From assembly GCA_003156695.1 (NCBI GenBank), contig PMHN01000327.1:1-5813 (forward strand): a stretch of 5,813 bases of DNA. Direction: 5' to 3'. Positions within the stretch are counted from its first letter, which is position 1; each line of letters begins with the position of its first letter. The position numbers were made by a program, and so were the translations under genes. Shown in pieces: positions 1 to 5,813 of the stretch. This DNA is from Gammaproteobacteria bacterium. GTDB lineage: Bacteria > Pseudomonadota > Gammaproteobacteria > Steroidobacterales > Steroidobacteraceae. The notes beneath the pieces are model-generated. The model had not been told where the DNA came from and ran no database searches. It was given only the letters and a program-made list of their open reading frames with translations.

Positions 1-2570
1 AGGTGAATCCGCGCATCCAGGTCGAGCACACGGTCACCGAGGCGGTCACCGGCATCGATCTGGTGAAGGCGCAGATCCGCATCGCCCAGGGCGAGCGCAT
101 CGGCACCCCGGAAAGCGGCGTGCCGGCGCAGGAGGAGATCCGCGTCAGTGCCCACGCCCTGCAGTGCCGTATCACCAGCGAGGATCCGGAAAACAACTTC
201 GTCCCCGACTACGGCAAGATCGCCGCCTACCGCAGCCCCGCGGGCTTCGGCATCCGCCTCGACGCCGGCACGGCCTACACCGGCGCCATCATCACGCGCT
301 CCTACGATTCGCTGCTCGTCAAGGTGACCGCCTGGGCGCCGACGCCGCAGGAGACCATCGCGCGCATGCACCGGGCGCTGTGGGAGTTTCGCATCCGTGG
401 CGTGGTCACGAACCTGCGCTTTCTCGATCAGCTCATCATGCACCCACGCTTTGCGGCGGGGGATTACACCACCCGTTTCATCGACGACACGCCGGAGCTG
501 TTTCACTGGCCGCGCAAACGCGATCGCGCCACGCGCATCCTGCAGTTTCTCGGCACCACCATCGTCAACGGCAACCCCGAGATCAAGGGCCGCGCGCGCC
601 CGGCGCATTTCGTCGCCGCCCGGCTGCCGCCCGGACCCGTGACCGCGCCCGCGCCCGGCACGAAGCAGAAGCTGGAGGAGCTGGGAGCGGAGCGCTTCGC
701 CAAGTGGATGCTGGCGCAGCAGCGGGTGCTGATCACCGATACCGCCATGCGCGATGCGCACCAGTCGCTCCTGGCGACGCGGCTGCGCACCATCGACATG
801 GCGGCGATCGCGCCCTACTACGCGAGCCTCCTGCCGCAACTGTTCTCGGTGGAGTGCTGGGGCGGGGCGACCTTCGACGTCGCCATGCGCTTTCTGCGCG
901 AGGACCCGTGGCAGCGCCTGGCGCTGTTGCGCGAGCGCATGCCGAACCTGCTGCTGCAGATGCTCTTGCGCGGGGCGAACGCCGTCGGCTACGCCAACTA
1001 CCCCGACAACGTGGTGCGCTTCTTCGTGGCGCGCGCCGCGGCGGGCGGCGTCGATGTGTTCCGCATCTTCGACTCGCTCAACTGGATCGAGAACATGCGC
1101 GTCGCCATCGATGCGGTGGGCTCGGCAGGCAAGCTGTGCGAGGCGGCGCTGTGCTACACGGGAAACTTAAGCGACCCGCACGAGAAGAAGTACACGCTGG
1201 ACTATTACCTGAAGCTCGCGCGCGAGCTGAAGGCCGCCGGCACGCACGTGCTCGGGGTCAAGGACATGGCCGGCCTGTGCCGGCCGCGCGCCGCGTACAC
1301 GCTGGTGAAGGAGCTCAAGGAGGAGATCGGCCTGCCGGTGCATTTCCACACCCACGACACGAGCGGCATCGCGGCTGCGAGCGTGCTGGCCGCGGTGGAC
1401 GCCGGTGCGGATGCAATCGATGGCGCGGTCGATGCCATGAGCGGTCTCACCTCGCAGCCGAATCTGGGCTCCATCGTCGAGGCGCTGCGTCACGGGCCAC
1501 GCGATCCGGGCATCGATCCGGACCAGCTGCGCATGATTTCTTCCTACTGGGAGCAGGTGCGCCGGCATTACGCCGCATTCGAAAGCGACATGCGCGCCGG
1601 CGCCTCCGAGGTATACGTGCACGGCATGCCGGGCGGCCAGTACACCAATCTGCGCGGCCAGGCGCGCGCGCTCGGTATCGACGATGCACGCTGGCCGGAA
1701 GTGGCCCGCGCCTACGCCGACGTCAACGACATGTTCGGCGACATCATCAAGGTCACGCCCACCTCGAAAGTGGTCGGCGACCTGGCGCTCCTCATGGTCA
1801 CCGCCGGCCTGAGCCGCCGGCAGGTGGAGGACCCCGACACCGAAGTCGCGTTTCCGGACTCGGTGGTGCAGTTCTTCCGCGGCGAGCTCGGCCAGCCCTA
1901 CGGCGGCTTCCCCGCGGCCCTGCAGAAGAAAATACTCAAGGGCGCGCAGCCGCTCACCGTGCGCCCCGGGGCGAGTTTGCCGGCGGTGGACCTGGATGCC
2001 GAGCGGCAGCGGATTCAGCAGCAGCTGCCGCGCCCGGTGACCGACGAGGACCTGGCGTCGCACCTCATGTACCCGCGCGTGTGGCGCGACTATGCGCGCG
2101 AGCGGGCGCAGCACGGCGATCCGGAGAGTCTGCCGACGCCGGTATTTTTCTATGGCATGGACCCGGGGCAGGAAATCAGCGTCGACCTGGAGCGCGGCAA
2201 GACACTCATCGTGCGCTACCTCGCGAGCAGTGAGCCGCACGAGGACGGTACGCGCACGGTGTTCTTTGAGTTGAACGGACAGCCGCGCTCGGTGCGCGTG
2301 GCCGACAAGGCCCAGGTCGCGCAGCGCCCGCCGGCCCGCAAGATCGAGGCGGGCAATCCGAACCATGTCGGCGCACCCATGCCGGGAACCGTGGCCACGG
2401 TCACGGTGGCGCCGGGCGCGAAGGTAGCGCGCGGCGACATTCTGCTGACGCTCGAGGCGATGAAAATGCAGACCGCCGTGCGGGCCGAGAGCGATGGCGA
2501 AGTGGCGGAGGTGCTGGCCAAGCCCGGACAGGCGGTGGATGTGAAGGATCTGCTCGTGGTGCTCCGCTGA
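1..2570 (+). CDS. pyc: Pyruvate carboxylase, single-chain, 5' end truncated by window edge
   Basis: Biotin enzyme that carboxylates pyruvate to oxaloacetate using ATP and bicarbonate; cytosolic and anaplerotic. The visible 855 residues (numbered from the codon at base 3) begin inside the biotin carboxylase domain. NPRIQVEHTVTE at 2-13 matches the catalytic loop of AccC, with N2, R4 and E8 equivalent to AccC N290, R292 and E296; R85 in GFGIRLD is also conserved. The biotin carboxylase part ends near residue 165. The carboxyltransferase domain starts at ITDTAMRDAHQ (244-254). Its expected metal ligands are D251, K420 (GVKDMAG, the lysine carbamylated in this family), H449 and H451 (HFHTHDTSG). 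KVTPTSKVVGD at 583-593 and VVQFFRGELGQPYGGFP are typical of the C-terminal carboxyltransferase region. The biotinyl domain has GAPMPG and EAMKMQ, with biotinyl lysine K821, 34 residues from the C-terminus. About 300 N-terminal residues are missing compared with the usual length near 1150. The GTG at base 3 is an internal valine codon, not a start: bases 1-2 complete a preceding codon, probably the conserved Glu of EVNPR. The domain order rules out separate AccC or oxaloacetate decarboxylase subunits. Confidence 0.97.
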   Translation, partial: VNPRIQVEHTVTEAVTGIDLVKAQIRIAQGERIGTPESGVPAQEEIRVSAHALQCRITSEDPENNFVPDYGKIAAYRSPAGFGIRLDAGTAYTGAIITRSYDSLLVKVTAWAPTPQETIARMHRALWEFRIRGVVTNLRFLDQLIMHPRFAAGDYTTRFIDDTPELFHWPRKRDRATRILQFLGTTIVNGNPEIKGRARPAHFVAARLPPGPVTAPAPGTKQKLEELGAERFAKWMLAQQRVLITDTAMRDAHQSLLATRLRTIDMAAIAPYYASLLPQLFSVECWGGATFDVAMRFLREDPWQRLALLRERMPNLLLQMLLRGANAVGYANYPDNVVRFFVARAAAGGVDVFRIFDSLNWIENMRVAIDAVGSAGKLCEAALCYTGNLSDPHEKKYTLDYYLKLARELKAAGTHVLGVKDMAGLCRPRAAYTLVKELKEEIGLPVHFHTHDTSGIAAASVLAAVDAGADAIDGAVDAMSGLTSQPNLGSIVEALRHGPRDPGIDPDQLRMISSYWEQVRRHYAAFESDMRAGASEVYVHGMPGGQYTNLRGQARALGIDDARWPEVARAYADVNDMFGDIIKVTPTSKVVGDLALLMVTAGLSRRQVEDPDTEVAFPDSVVQFFRGELGQPYGGFPAALQKKILKGAQPLTVRPGASLPAVDLDAERQRIQQQLPRPVTDEDLASHLMYPRVWRDYARERAQHGDPESLPTPVFFYGMDPGQEISVDLERGKTLIVRYLASSEPHEDGTRTVFFELNGQPRSVRVADKAQVAQRPPARKIEAGNPNHVGAPMPGTVATVTVAPGAKVARGDILLTLEAMKMQTAVRAESDGEVAEVLAKPGQAVDVKDLLVVLR

Positions 2571-2635
2571 AGGCGCGCGCGCTGCTGCTGGTACTCGCGG
2601 GATTCCTGGCGTATCCCGCCGGTGCTGCAGGCGCT
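2567..2635 (+). other. Signal peptide coding region of the serine hydrolase
   Basis: Codons 1-23 from the proposed CTG start read MKARALLLVLAGFLAYPAG then AAGA. There are two basic residues, a 10-residue hydrophobic core, a helix-breaking proline and an A-G-A motif before the likely cleavage point (after A23; A20 is an alternative). No cysteine sits at +1, so this is a signal peptidase I type, not a lipoprotein. This segment is the main argument for the upstream start. Confidence 0.8.
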
Positions 2636-4345
2636 GCAATCCAGGGTGACTACCTGGGTGCCCTGGGGCCGCTGCATCTGAAGCTGCACATCACCGTGGC
2701 GGCGGACGGCACGCTCGGCGGCAGCCTCGACAGTCCTGACCAGGGGGCGGCCGGGATTCCCTGCGCGGATTTCCACCTCCAGGGCAACGCGCTCAGTTTC
2801 GCCGTACCGGCAGTCCACGGCAGCTGGCAGGGTACGGTCGGGAGCGATGGGGCGAGCCTGTCGGGGACCTGGACCCAGGGCACGCCGATGCCCCTCACCT
2901 TCACCCGCGATACGTTCGTGGCCGCCAGCAAGCCCTCACCGGTCGATGGCTTCTGGCTCGGGACGCTGCAGCCCCGCGGCCAGTCACTGCGCATCCAGCT
3001 CACGGTGAAGAGTGACCGTGCCGGACAGGAATCCTGCGGGCTCGACAGCCTGGACCAGGGCGCTTACGGCCTTGCGTGCGCGAACGTCGCCTGGGTTGGG
3101 GGTGACCTGTCGTTCGATGTCCCGCAGGTTCAGGGCCACTGGCGCGGCAAACTCTCCGGCGACGGCCAGACACTTTCCGGTACCTGGACGCAGGGCGCAT
3201 CGTTGCCGCTCACCCTGCAACGGCAGCCGATGGCGCAGCTGCCGCCGCCGCCCGCGAAGATCTCTTACGATCCGGCGATCACGCCGGTCGATGCCGCGGC
3301 CATGCAGGCCGTGCTCAGCCAGGATTTTGCGCAGGCGCTCAGGAGCGGCGCGCTCGCTCCGGCGACTGCAGCAGGCGTCGCCATCGGCGTGGTGCGCAAC
3401 GGCGTGCCGCGCGTGTTCGCGTGGGGCAGCGCCACGGCGGATTCCATTTTCGAAATCGGCTCCATTACCAAGACATTCACCGGTCTGGTGCTGGCGCAGA
3501 TGGTGGCGCAGGGCAAGGTGAAGCTCGACGAGCCGGTGCGCGAACTGTTGCCTCGCGGGACCGTCGCCAGGCCGCAAGGCGCAGAGATCACGCTCCTGGA
3601 TCTGGTGACGCAGCATTCGGGTCTGCCGCGGTTGCCAGACAATCTCGCTCCCGCGGACCCGGACAATCCCTACAGCGATTATCGCGCGCTGAATCTCTAC
3701 CAGTTCCTGGCGGGGCACGGCGTGGAGAAACCCGCCGACGCGCCGTTTCTCTACAGCAACCTGGCTGTGGGCCTGCTCGGCCAGGCGCTCGCCGATCGCG
3801 CCGGCACCAGCTACGCGAAGCTCGTCAGCGACGAGGTCACCGTGCCGCTGCAACTCTCCGACACCGGCGTGTCGCTGACCGCCGGCCAGCAGGCGCGATT
3901 CATCCCGGGCCATACCTTCGACAACCGGCCGGCACGCGCCTGGGATCTGGATGCGCTCGCTGGCGCGGGCGCGTTGCGCTCGACCGCCGCCGACCTGCTG
4001 AGCTTTCTGGAAGCCAACCTGCACCCGGAGAGCTTCGCGGCCAGCGGTCCGGGCGCCATGCGGACCCTCGCGGCCGCCCTCACCCAATCCCACCAGCTGC
4101 GCGCCGACGCTGGGGCCAACAAGATCGCCTTTGCCTGGTTCTACAACCCGCAAACCAAAGACTACTGGCACAACGGCGCCACCGGTGGCTACAGCAGCTT
4201 CGCGTTTTTCAATCTGCAGGGCGACTACGCGGGCGTCGTGCTCATAAACCGCACGGTCGGCCCGCAGGGAAGCCTGGCGGATCTCATCGGCCAGCACATC
4301 AGTCAGCGCTTCGCCGGGCAGCCGGCGGTTTCGTTCGGGGACTAG
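2567..4345 (+). CDS. Secreted serine hydrolase, beta-lactamase/DD-peptidase family, with two N-terminal beta-type repeats
   Basis: Predicted 592-residue exported hydrolase. Start choice: the frame has no ATG, GTG or TTG between the stop at 2231-2233 and GTG 2696. Translation from CTG 2567 gives a textbook signal peptide: n-region MKARA, hydrophobic LLLVLAGFLA, and a small-residue c-region ending AGAAGA, cleavage probably after A23. Starting at 2696 would lose the signal and cut into the first repeat. Residues 25-114 and 126-219 are two copies of a roughly 90-residue unit sharing LDS-DQGA-G and LSGTWTQG. A proline-rich linker (PPPPA) follows. The catalytic domain, about residues 230-590, has S299-I-T-K302 (SxxK nucleophile and general base), QHSGLPRLP, Y396-S397-N398 (YxN) and H535-N536-G537 in place of the KTG triad, as is common in this family. 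Substrate cannot be told: peptidase, esterase and beta-lactamase activities all occur in the family, and resistance should not be assumed. The CTG overlaps the carboxylase TGA, so an operon is likely. The best SD-like string, AAGGAT at 2544-2549, is 17 nt away, too far for normal use, which suggests translational coupling. Confidence 0.88.
   Translation: MKARALLLVLAGFLAYPAGAAGAAIQGDYLGALGPLHLKLHITVAADGTLGGSLDSPDQGAAGIPCADFHLQGNALSFAVPAVHGSWQGTVGSDGASLSGTWTQGTPMPLTFTRDTFVAASKPSPVDGFWLGTLQPRGQSLRIQLTVKSDRAGQESCGLDSLDQGAYGLACANVAWVGGDLSFDVPQVQGHWRGKLSGDGQTLSGTWTQGASLPLTLQRQPMAQLPPPPAKISYDPAITPVDAAAMQAVLSQDFAQALRSGALAPATAAGVAIGVVRNGVPRVFAWGSATADSIFEIGSITKTFTGLVLAQMVAQGKVKLDEPVRELLPRGTVARPQGAEITLLDLVTQHSGLPRLPDNLAPADPDNPYSDYRALNLYQFLAGHGVEKPADAPFLYSNLAVGLLGQALADRAGTSYAKLVSDEVTVPLQLSDTGVSLTAGQQARFIPGHTFDNRPARAWDLDALAGAGALRSTAADLLSFLEANLHPESFAASGPGAMRTLAAALTQSHQLRADAGANKIAFAWFYNPQTKDYWHNGATGGYSSFAFFNLQGDYAGVVLINRTVGPQGSLADLIGQHISQRFAGQPAVSFGD
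2639..2908 (+). repeat. Tandem protein repeat, copy 1, in serine hydrolase N-terminus
   Basis: Residues 25-114 (from the CTG start), beginning IQGDYLG and ending MPLTFTR. The pattern alternates short hydrophobic strands with glycine-rich turns and carries LDSPDQGAAG and LSGTWTQG. It looks like a small all-beta module, similar in style to the beta-sandwich or lipocalin-like units that flank some serine hydrolases; the fold is inferred. C66 aligns with C171 of copy 2. Confidence 0.75.
2942..3223 (+). repeat. Tandem protein repeat, copy 2, in serine hydrolase N-terminus
   Basis: Residues 126-219, beginning VDGFWLG and ending LPLTLQR. It repeats the landmarks of copy 1 in the same order: W/Y-LG-L near the start, LDSLDQGAYG, a central L-F-VP segment, then LSGTWTQG and LPLT. 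It has one cysteine absent from copy 1 (C157) besides the shared C171. The copies are separated by an 11-residue linker and are clearly diverged at the DNA level, so the duplication is old. Confidence 0.75.
4342..4345. other. CTAG shared by two convergent stop codons
   Basis: The palindrome CTAG gives TAG at 4343-4345 for the + strand hydrolase and TAG at 4342-4344 (read on the - strand) for the reductase. The coding regions therefore overlap tail to tail by 4 bp, with no room between them for a terminator. No hairpin followed by a T-run was seen on either side of the junction. Confidence 0.95.
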
Positions 4346-5571
4346 AGCGTATCTTTCAGCGCGATGCCGGGATCGGCGAGCTTGTCGAGGTTCGGCCGTC
4401 CGCGTGCCGCGATCAGCTTGCGGGCCGCCATCTGATCCCTGGGGGCGTTCACGCTGTCGATGGCGATGAGCTCGCCGTCGCGCAGGTAGCAGACACTGAA
4501 CGCCCGCGCCGCCGGCGCGCCTCGCACGATCACGGCGTCGTAGCCGGTCGAGATGCCGACGATGATGAGCTTCAGATCGTATTGGTCCGACCAGAACCAG
4601 GGCAGCTTGTCGTGCACGGTCGGGGTGCCCATGAGATTCAACGCGGCGCTCGAGCCTTGTTCGAAGGCGTTGTCCACCGACTCCAGGCGCAGACGGCGGC
4701 CGTAGCGGGGGCTGGGATGATTGGCGCAGTCGCCGGCGGCGTAGATATCCGGATCCGAGCTGCGGCAATGCTCATCGACGCGGATGCCGTTGCCGCACTC
4801 AAGTCCTGCGGCTGCGGCGAGTTCATCCGTCGCCGCCACCCCGACGGCGATGATCACCACGTCGGCTGCATGCTCGGCGCCGTCCTCGGTCAGCACCGCG
4901 CGCACCCGGCCGTTGCCGGCATCGCCGGCCAGGGCGCGCACGCGTGCATTGCTCAGCACGCGCACGCCGTGTCGGGCGTGCTCGGCTTCGTAGAACGCCG
5001 ATAGCTCAGCGCACACCACGCGGTTCATTACCCGGTCGGCCATCTCGAGCACGGTCACTTCCATGCCGAGTTCACGCGCGGTGGCCGCAACCTCCAGTCC
5101 AATGTAGCCGCCGCCAATGACGACGAGGCGGCCGCCGGCTGCGCACTCGGCGCGTATGCGATCGGCATCGGCGATGCCGCGCAGGTAGTAAACGCCGCCC
5201 AGGTCCGCGCCGGGCGCGGTCAGCCGGCGCGGGTGACTGCCGGTGGCGAGCAGCAGCGCGTCATAGGGCAGAGCCCGGCCATCATCGAGCTGCACCCGGT
5301 GCTCGCGGCGCTCGATCCCGGTAACCCGCCGCCCGAGGTGAGTCTGCACGTTGTGCTCGGTAAAGAACTTTTCGGGGCGAATGGTGAGACGCTCACGCTC
5401 GAGCGCGCCCGCCAGATACTTCTTGGAGAGTGGCGGACGCTGGTAGGGCAGCCACGGCTCCTCGCCCACGAGGGTCACGCCTCCCGTGTAGCCCTTGCGG
5501 CGCAGGGTATCCACCGCCTGGACGGCGGCCTGGCCACCCCCGGCAATCACGATTTGTTGGTACATTGACAC
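4342..5571 (-). CDS. FAD-dependent NAD(P)H:ferredoxin (rubredoxin-type) reductase
   Basis: A 409-residue cytosolic flavoprotein that moves electrons from NADH through FAD to a small iron-sulfur protein, as in the reductase components of ring-hydroxylating dioxygenases and P450 systems (HcaD, ThcD, CamA type). Visible motifs: N-terminal FAD-binding IVIAGGGQAA (7-16); EPWLPYQRPPLSK (38-50), a signature of this subfamily; LLLATGS (106-112); a second Rossmann motif VVIGGGYIGLE (150-160) ending in VTVLE with E176, which favours NADH over NADPH; YAAGDCA (277-283), with D281 expected to contact FAD; and a C-terminal reductase domain with LPWFWSDQYDLKL (323-335). Length is normal. The start is GTG at 5569-5571: AAGG (complement of 5581-5584) lies 9 nt upstream of it, but 15 nt from the in-frame ATG at 5563-5565, which would shorten the protein by two residues. 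No ferredoxin, oxygenase or P450 gene is present, so the partner is unknown. Its stop overlaps the stop of the hydrolase gene. Confidence 0.94.
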   Translation of the reverse strand: MSMYQQIVIAGGGQAAVQAVDTLRRKGYTGGVTLVGEEPWLPYQRPPLSKKYLAGALERERLTIRPEKFFTEHNVQTHLGRRVTGIERREHRVQLDDGRALPYDALLLATGSHPRRLTAPGADLGGVYYLRGIADADRIRAECAAGGRLVVIGGGYIGLEVAATARELGMEVTVLEMADRVMNRVVCAELSAFYEAEHARHGVRVLSNARVRALAGDAGNGRVRAVLTEDGAEHAADVVIIAVGVAATDELAAAAGLECGNGIRVDEHCRSSDPDIYAAGDCANHPSPRYGRRLRLESVDNAFEQGSSAALNLMGTPTVHDKLPWFWSDQYDLKLIIVGISTGYDAVIVRGAPAARAFSVCYLRDGELIAIDSVNAPRDQMAARKLIAARGRPNLDKLADPGIALKDTL

Positions 5572-5577
5572 CCGAGG

Positions 5578-5584
5578 TTACCTT
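5578..5584 (-). promoter_or_regulatory. Ribosome binding site of the ferredoxin reductase gene
   Basis: On the - strand this reads AAGGTAA. The AAGG core is 9 nt from GTG 5571, a workable spacing, and 15 nt from ATG 5565, which is poor. This favours the GTG start. The adjacent 12-bp palindrome lies immediately upstream of it. Confidence 0.55.
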
Positions 5585-5596
5585 ACGCGTACGCGT
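5585..5596. repeat. 12-bp perfect palindrome, tandem ACGCGT pair
   Basis: ACGCGTACGCGT is both a direct repeat of ACGCGT and a perfect inverted repeat. It sits next to the ribosome binding site of the reductase gene. It could be an operator or leader element, but nothing in the sequence identifies a binding protein, and its flanks do not extend the symmetry. Confidence 0.5.
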
Positions 5597-5632
5597 CACC
5601 GCCGCACCACTCAAGGGCGTGCACCGATGATG

Positions 5633-5649
5633 TGCGCCAGCCTGGTGCA
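5633..5649 (+). promoter_or_regulatory. NtrC (GlnG) binding site upstream of the PII gene
   Basis: TGCGCCAGCCTGGTGCA matches the 17-bp NtrC dyad TGCACCANNNTGGTGCA at every specified position except one (G for A at position 4). The half-sites are TGCGCC and GGTGCA with the expected 5-bp separation. Its centre (5641) is about 97 bp upstream of the transcription start predicted from the -24/-12 promoter, a usual enhancer distance for NtrC-activated genes. A weaker overlapping dyad lies at 5620-5636. Confidence 0.7.
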
Positions 5650-5711
5650 GGCTGCCGCGGCGGCGCACCGCACACAGATGACCGGCGCGACTTTTCCTCA
5701 CTTTCAGTGCA

Positions 5712-5727
5712 TGGCATGAAAACTGCA
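5712..5727 (+). promoter_or_regulatory. Sigma-54 (RpoN) -24/-12 promoter of the PII gene
   Basis: TGGCATGAAAACTGCA fits the RpoN consensus TGGCAYG-N4-TTGCA with one deviation (C for T before TGCA). The invariant GG (5713-5714) and GC (5725-5726) have the required 10 bases between them. Transcription would start near 5738, giving a leader of about 32 nt. Nitrogen-responsive RpoN/NtrC control is well known for glnK-type genes, so position and neighbour agree. Confidence 0.82.
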
Positions 5728-5758
5728 AAATCCATCGCGCCGCAGGCCTAAGCAAGAC

Positions 5759-5762
5759 GGAG
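5759..5762 (+). promoter_or_regulatory. Ribosome binding site of the PII gene
   Basis: GGAG, 7 nt before the ATG at 5770; a normal Shine-Dalgarno element that supports this start. Confidence 0.75.
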
Positions 5763-5769
5763 TCCGCTC

Positions 5770-5813
5770 ATGAAACTGGTCACCGCGATCATCAAGCCGT
5801 TCAAGCTCGACGA
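5770..5813 (+). CDS. glnK: Nitrogen regulatory protein PII (GlnK/GlnB), 3' end cut off by window edge
   Basis: Only the first 14 codons and two bases of the next are present: MKLVTAIIKPFKLD. This is the first beta-strand and start of the first helix of PII signal proteins, trimeric sensors of ATP/ADP and 2-oxoglutarate that control ammonium transport and nitrogen assimilation. KLVT after the initiator resembles GlnK (E. coli GlnK starts MKLVTVIIKPFKLE) more than enterobacterial GlnB (MKKIDAIIKPFKLD), and the sigma-54 promoter with an NtrC site also favours GlnK. The uridylylated T-loop lies beyond the window, so the GlnK/GlnB choice is inferred. A downstream amtB would be expected if it is glnK. 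Confidence 0.88.
   Translation, partial: MKLVTAIIKPFKLD

Noticed and set aside
164..2233. 689-codon open frame on the + strand inside pyruvate carboxylase
   Set aside because: The translation is rich in Arg, Ala, Gly and His with no recognisable domain. It is a frame shadow of the carboxylase, whose own frame has all the family motifs. High GC removes stop codons from other frames.
1167..2639. 490-codon open frame antisense to pyruvate carboxylase
   Set aside because: Arg/His/Ala-rich composition, no motif, fully opposite a conserved gene; a GC-driven shadow.
2696..2698. GTG as start of the serine hydrolase
   Set aside because: It lies inside repeat 1, removes the signal peptide and has no convincing ribosome binding site. 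Sequence upstream in the same frame is clearly coding in character.
3461..3472. Serine hydrolase as an antibiotic-resistance beta-lactamase
   Set aside because: The SxxK and YxN motifs are shared by peptidases and esterases. The third motif is HNG, not KTG, and nothing in the context suggests resistance.
4300..4400. Terminator at the convergent junction
   Set aside because: No stem-loop followed by a T-run found on either strand; the stop codons overlap.
2984..4768. 594-codon - strand open frame antisense to the serine hydrolase and running into the reductase
   Set aside because: It overlaps two genes with clear motifs in other frames and shows only Arg/Gly/Ala-rich sequence.
3421..5004. 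527-codon + strand open frame crossing the convergent junction
   Set aside because: It begins inside the hydrolase in a different frame and continues antisense to the reductase. No domain is visible.
5590..5614. Possible sigma-70 promoter for the reductase on the - strand (TTGAGT, complement of 5609-5614, followed 17 bp later by TACGCG)
   Set aside because: The -10 match is only two of six, so it is not better than chance in this sequence.
5627..5719. 30-codon + strand ORF in the intergenic region, starting with two ATG codons
   Set aside because: No Shine-Dalgarno, alanine-rich nondescript sequence, and it covers the NtrC dyad and the -24 element.

Overview
The window looks like chromosomal DNA from a GC-rich Proteobacterium, probably gamma or beta. 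This rests on the very high G+C at third codon positions, a PII protein whose N-terminus (MKLVTAIIKPFKLD) is of the GlnK/GlnB type common in those classes, and a sigma-54 promoter with an NtrC-like operator in front of it. The genus cannot be fixed from the sequence. No tRNA, rRNA, CRISPR array, insertion sequence or defence locus is visible.

Layout: (1) The 3' three quarters of a single-chain pyruvate carboxylase gene (+ strand) enters from the left edge. (2) A secreted serine hydrolase of the class C beta-lactamase/DD-peptidase family follows on the same strand with no gap. Its N-terminal signal peptide and first repeat are in frame only if translation starts at a CTG whose last two bases lie in the carboxylase stop codon (CTGA, 2567-2570). 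The first ATG/GTG/TTG of that frame lies 129 bp further in and would remove the signal peptide. (3) A ferredoxin/rubredoxin-type NADH:FAD reductase lies on the - strand, convergent with the hydrolase. The two genes overlap by the four bases CTAG, which supplies a TAG stop on each strand. (4) A 198-bp divergent intergenic region follows. (5) The first 14 codons of a PII gene (glnK/glnB, + strand) run off the right edge.

How the parts relate: the carboxylase makes oxaloacetate (anaplerosis) and appears transcriptionally, and perhaps translationally, coupled to the periplasmic or secreted hydrolase; no metabolic link between them is evident. The reductase would pass electrons from NADH through FAD to a [2Fe-2S] ferredoxin or rubredoxin that is not in the window. 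The PII gene appears to be under nitrogen control: a -24/-12 element with correct GG-GC spacing lies 42 bp before its start codon, and a 17-bp dyad with one deviation from the NtrC consensus is centred about 97 bp upstream of the predicted transcription start.

I did not find a clearly novel multi-gene system. The points most worth checking are the CTG start with stop/start overlap, the duplicated N-terminal domain of the serine hydrolase, the fully overlapping CTAG convergent ends, and the regulatory architecture of the divergent region.
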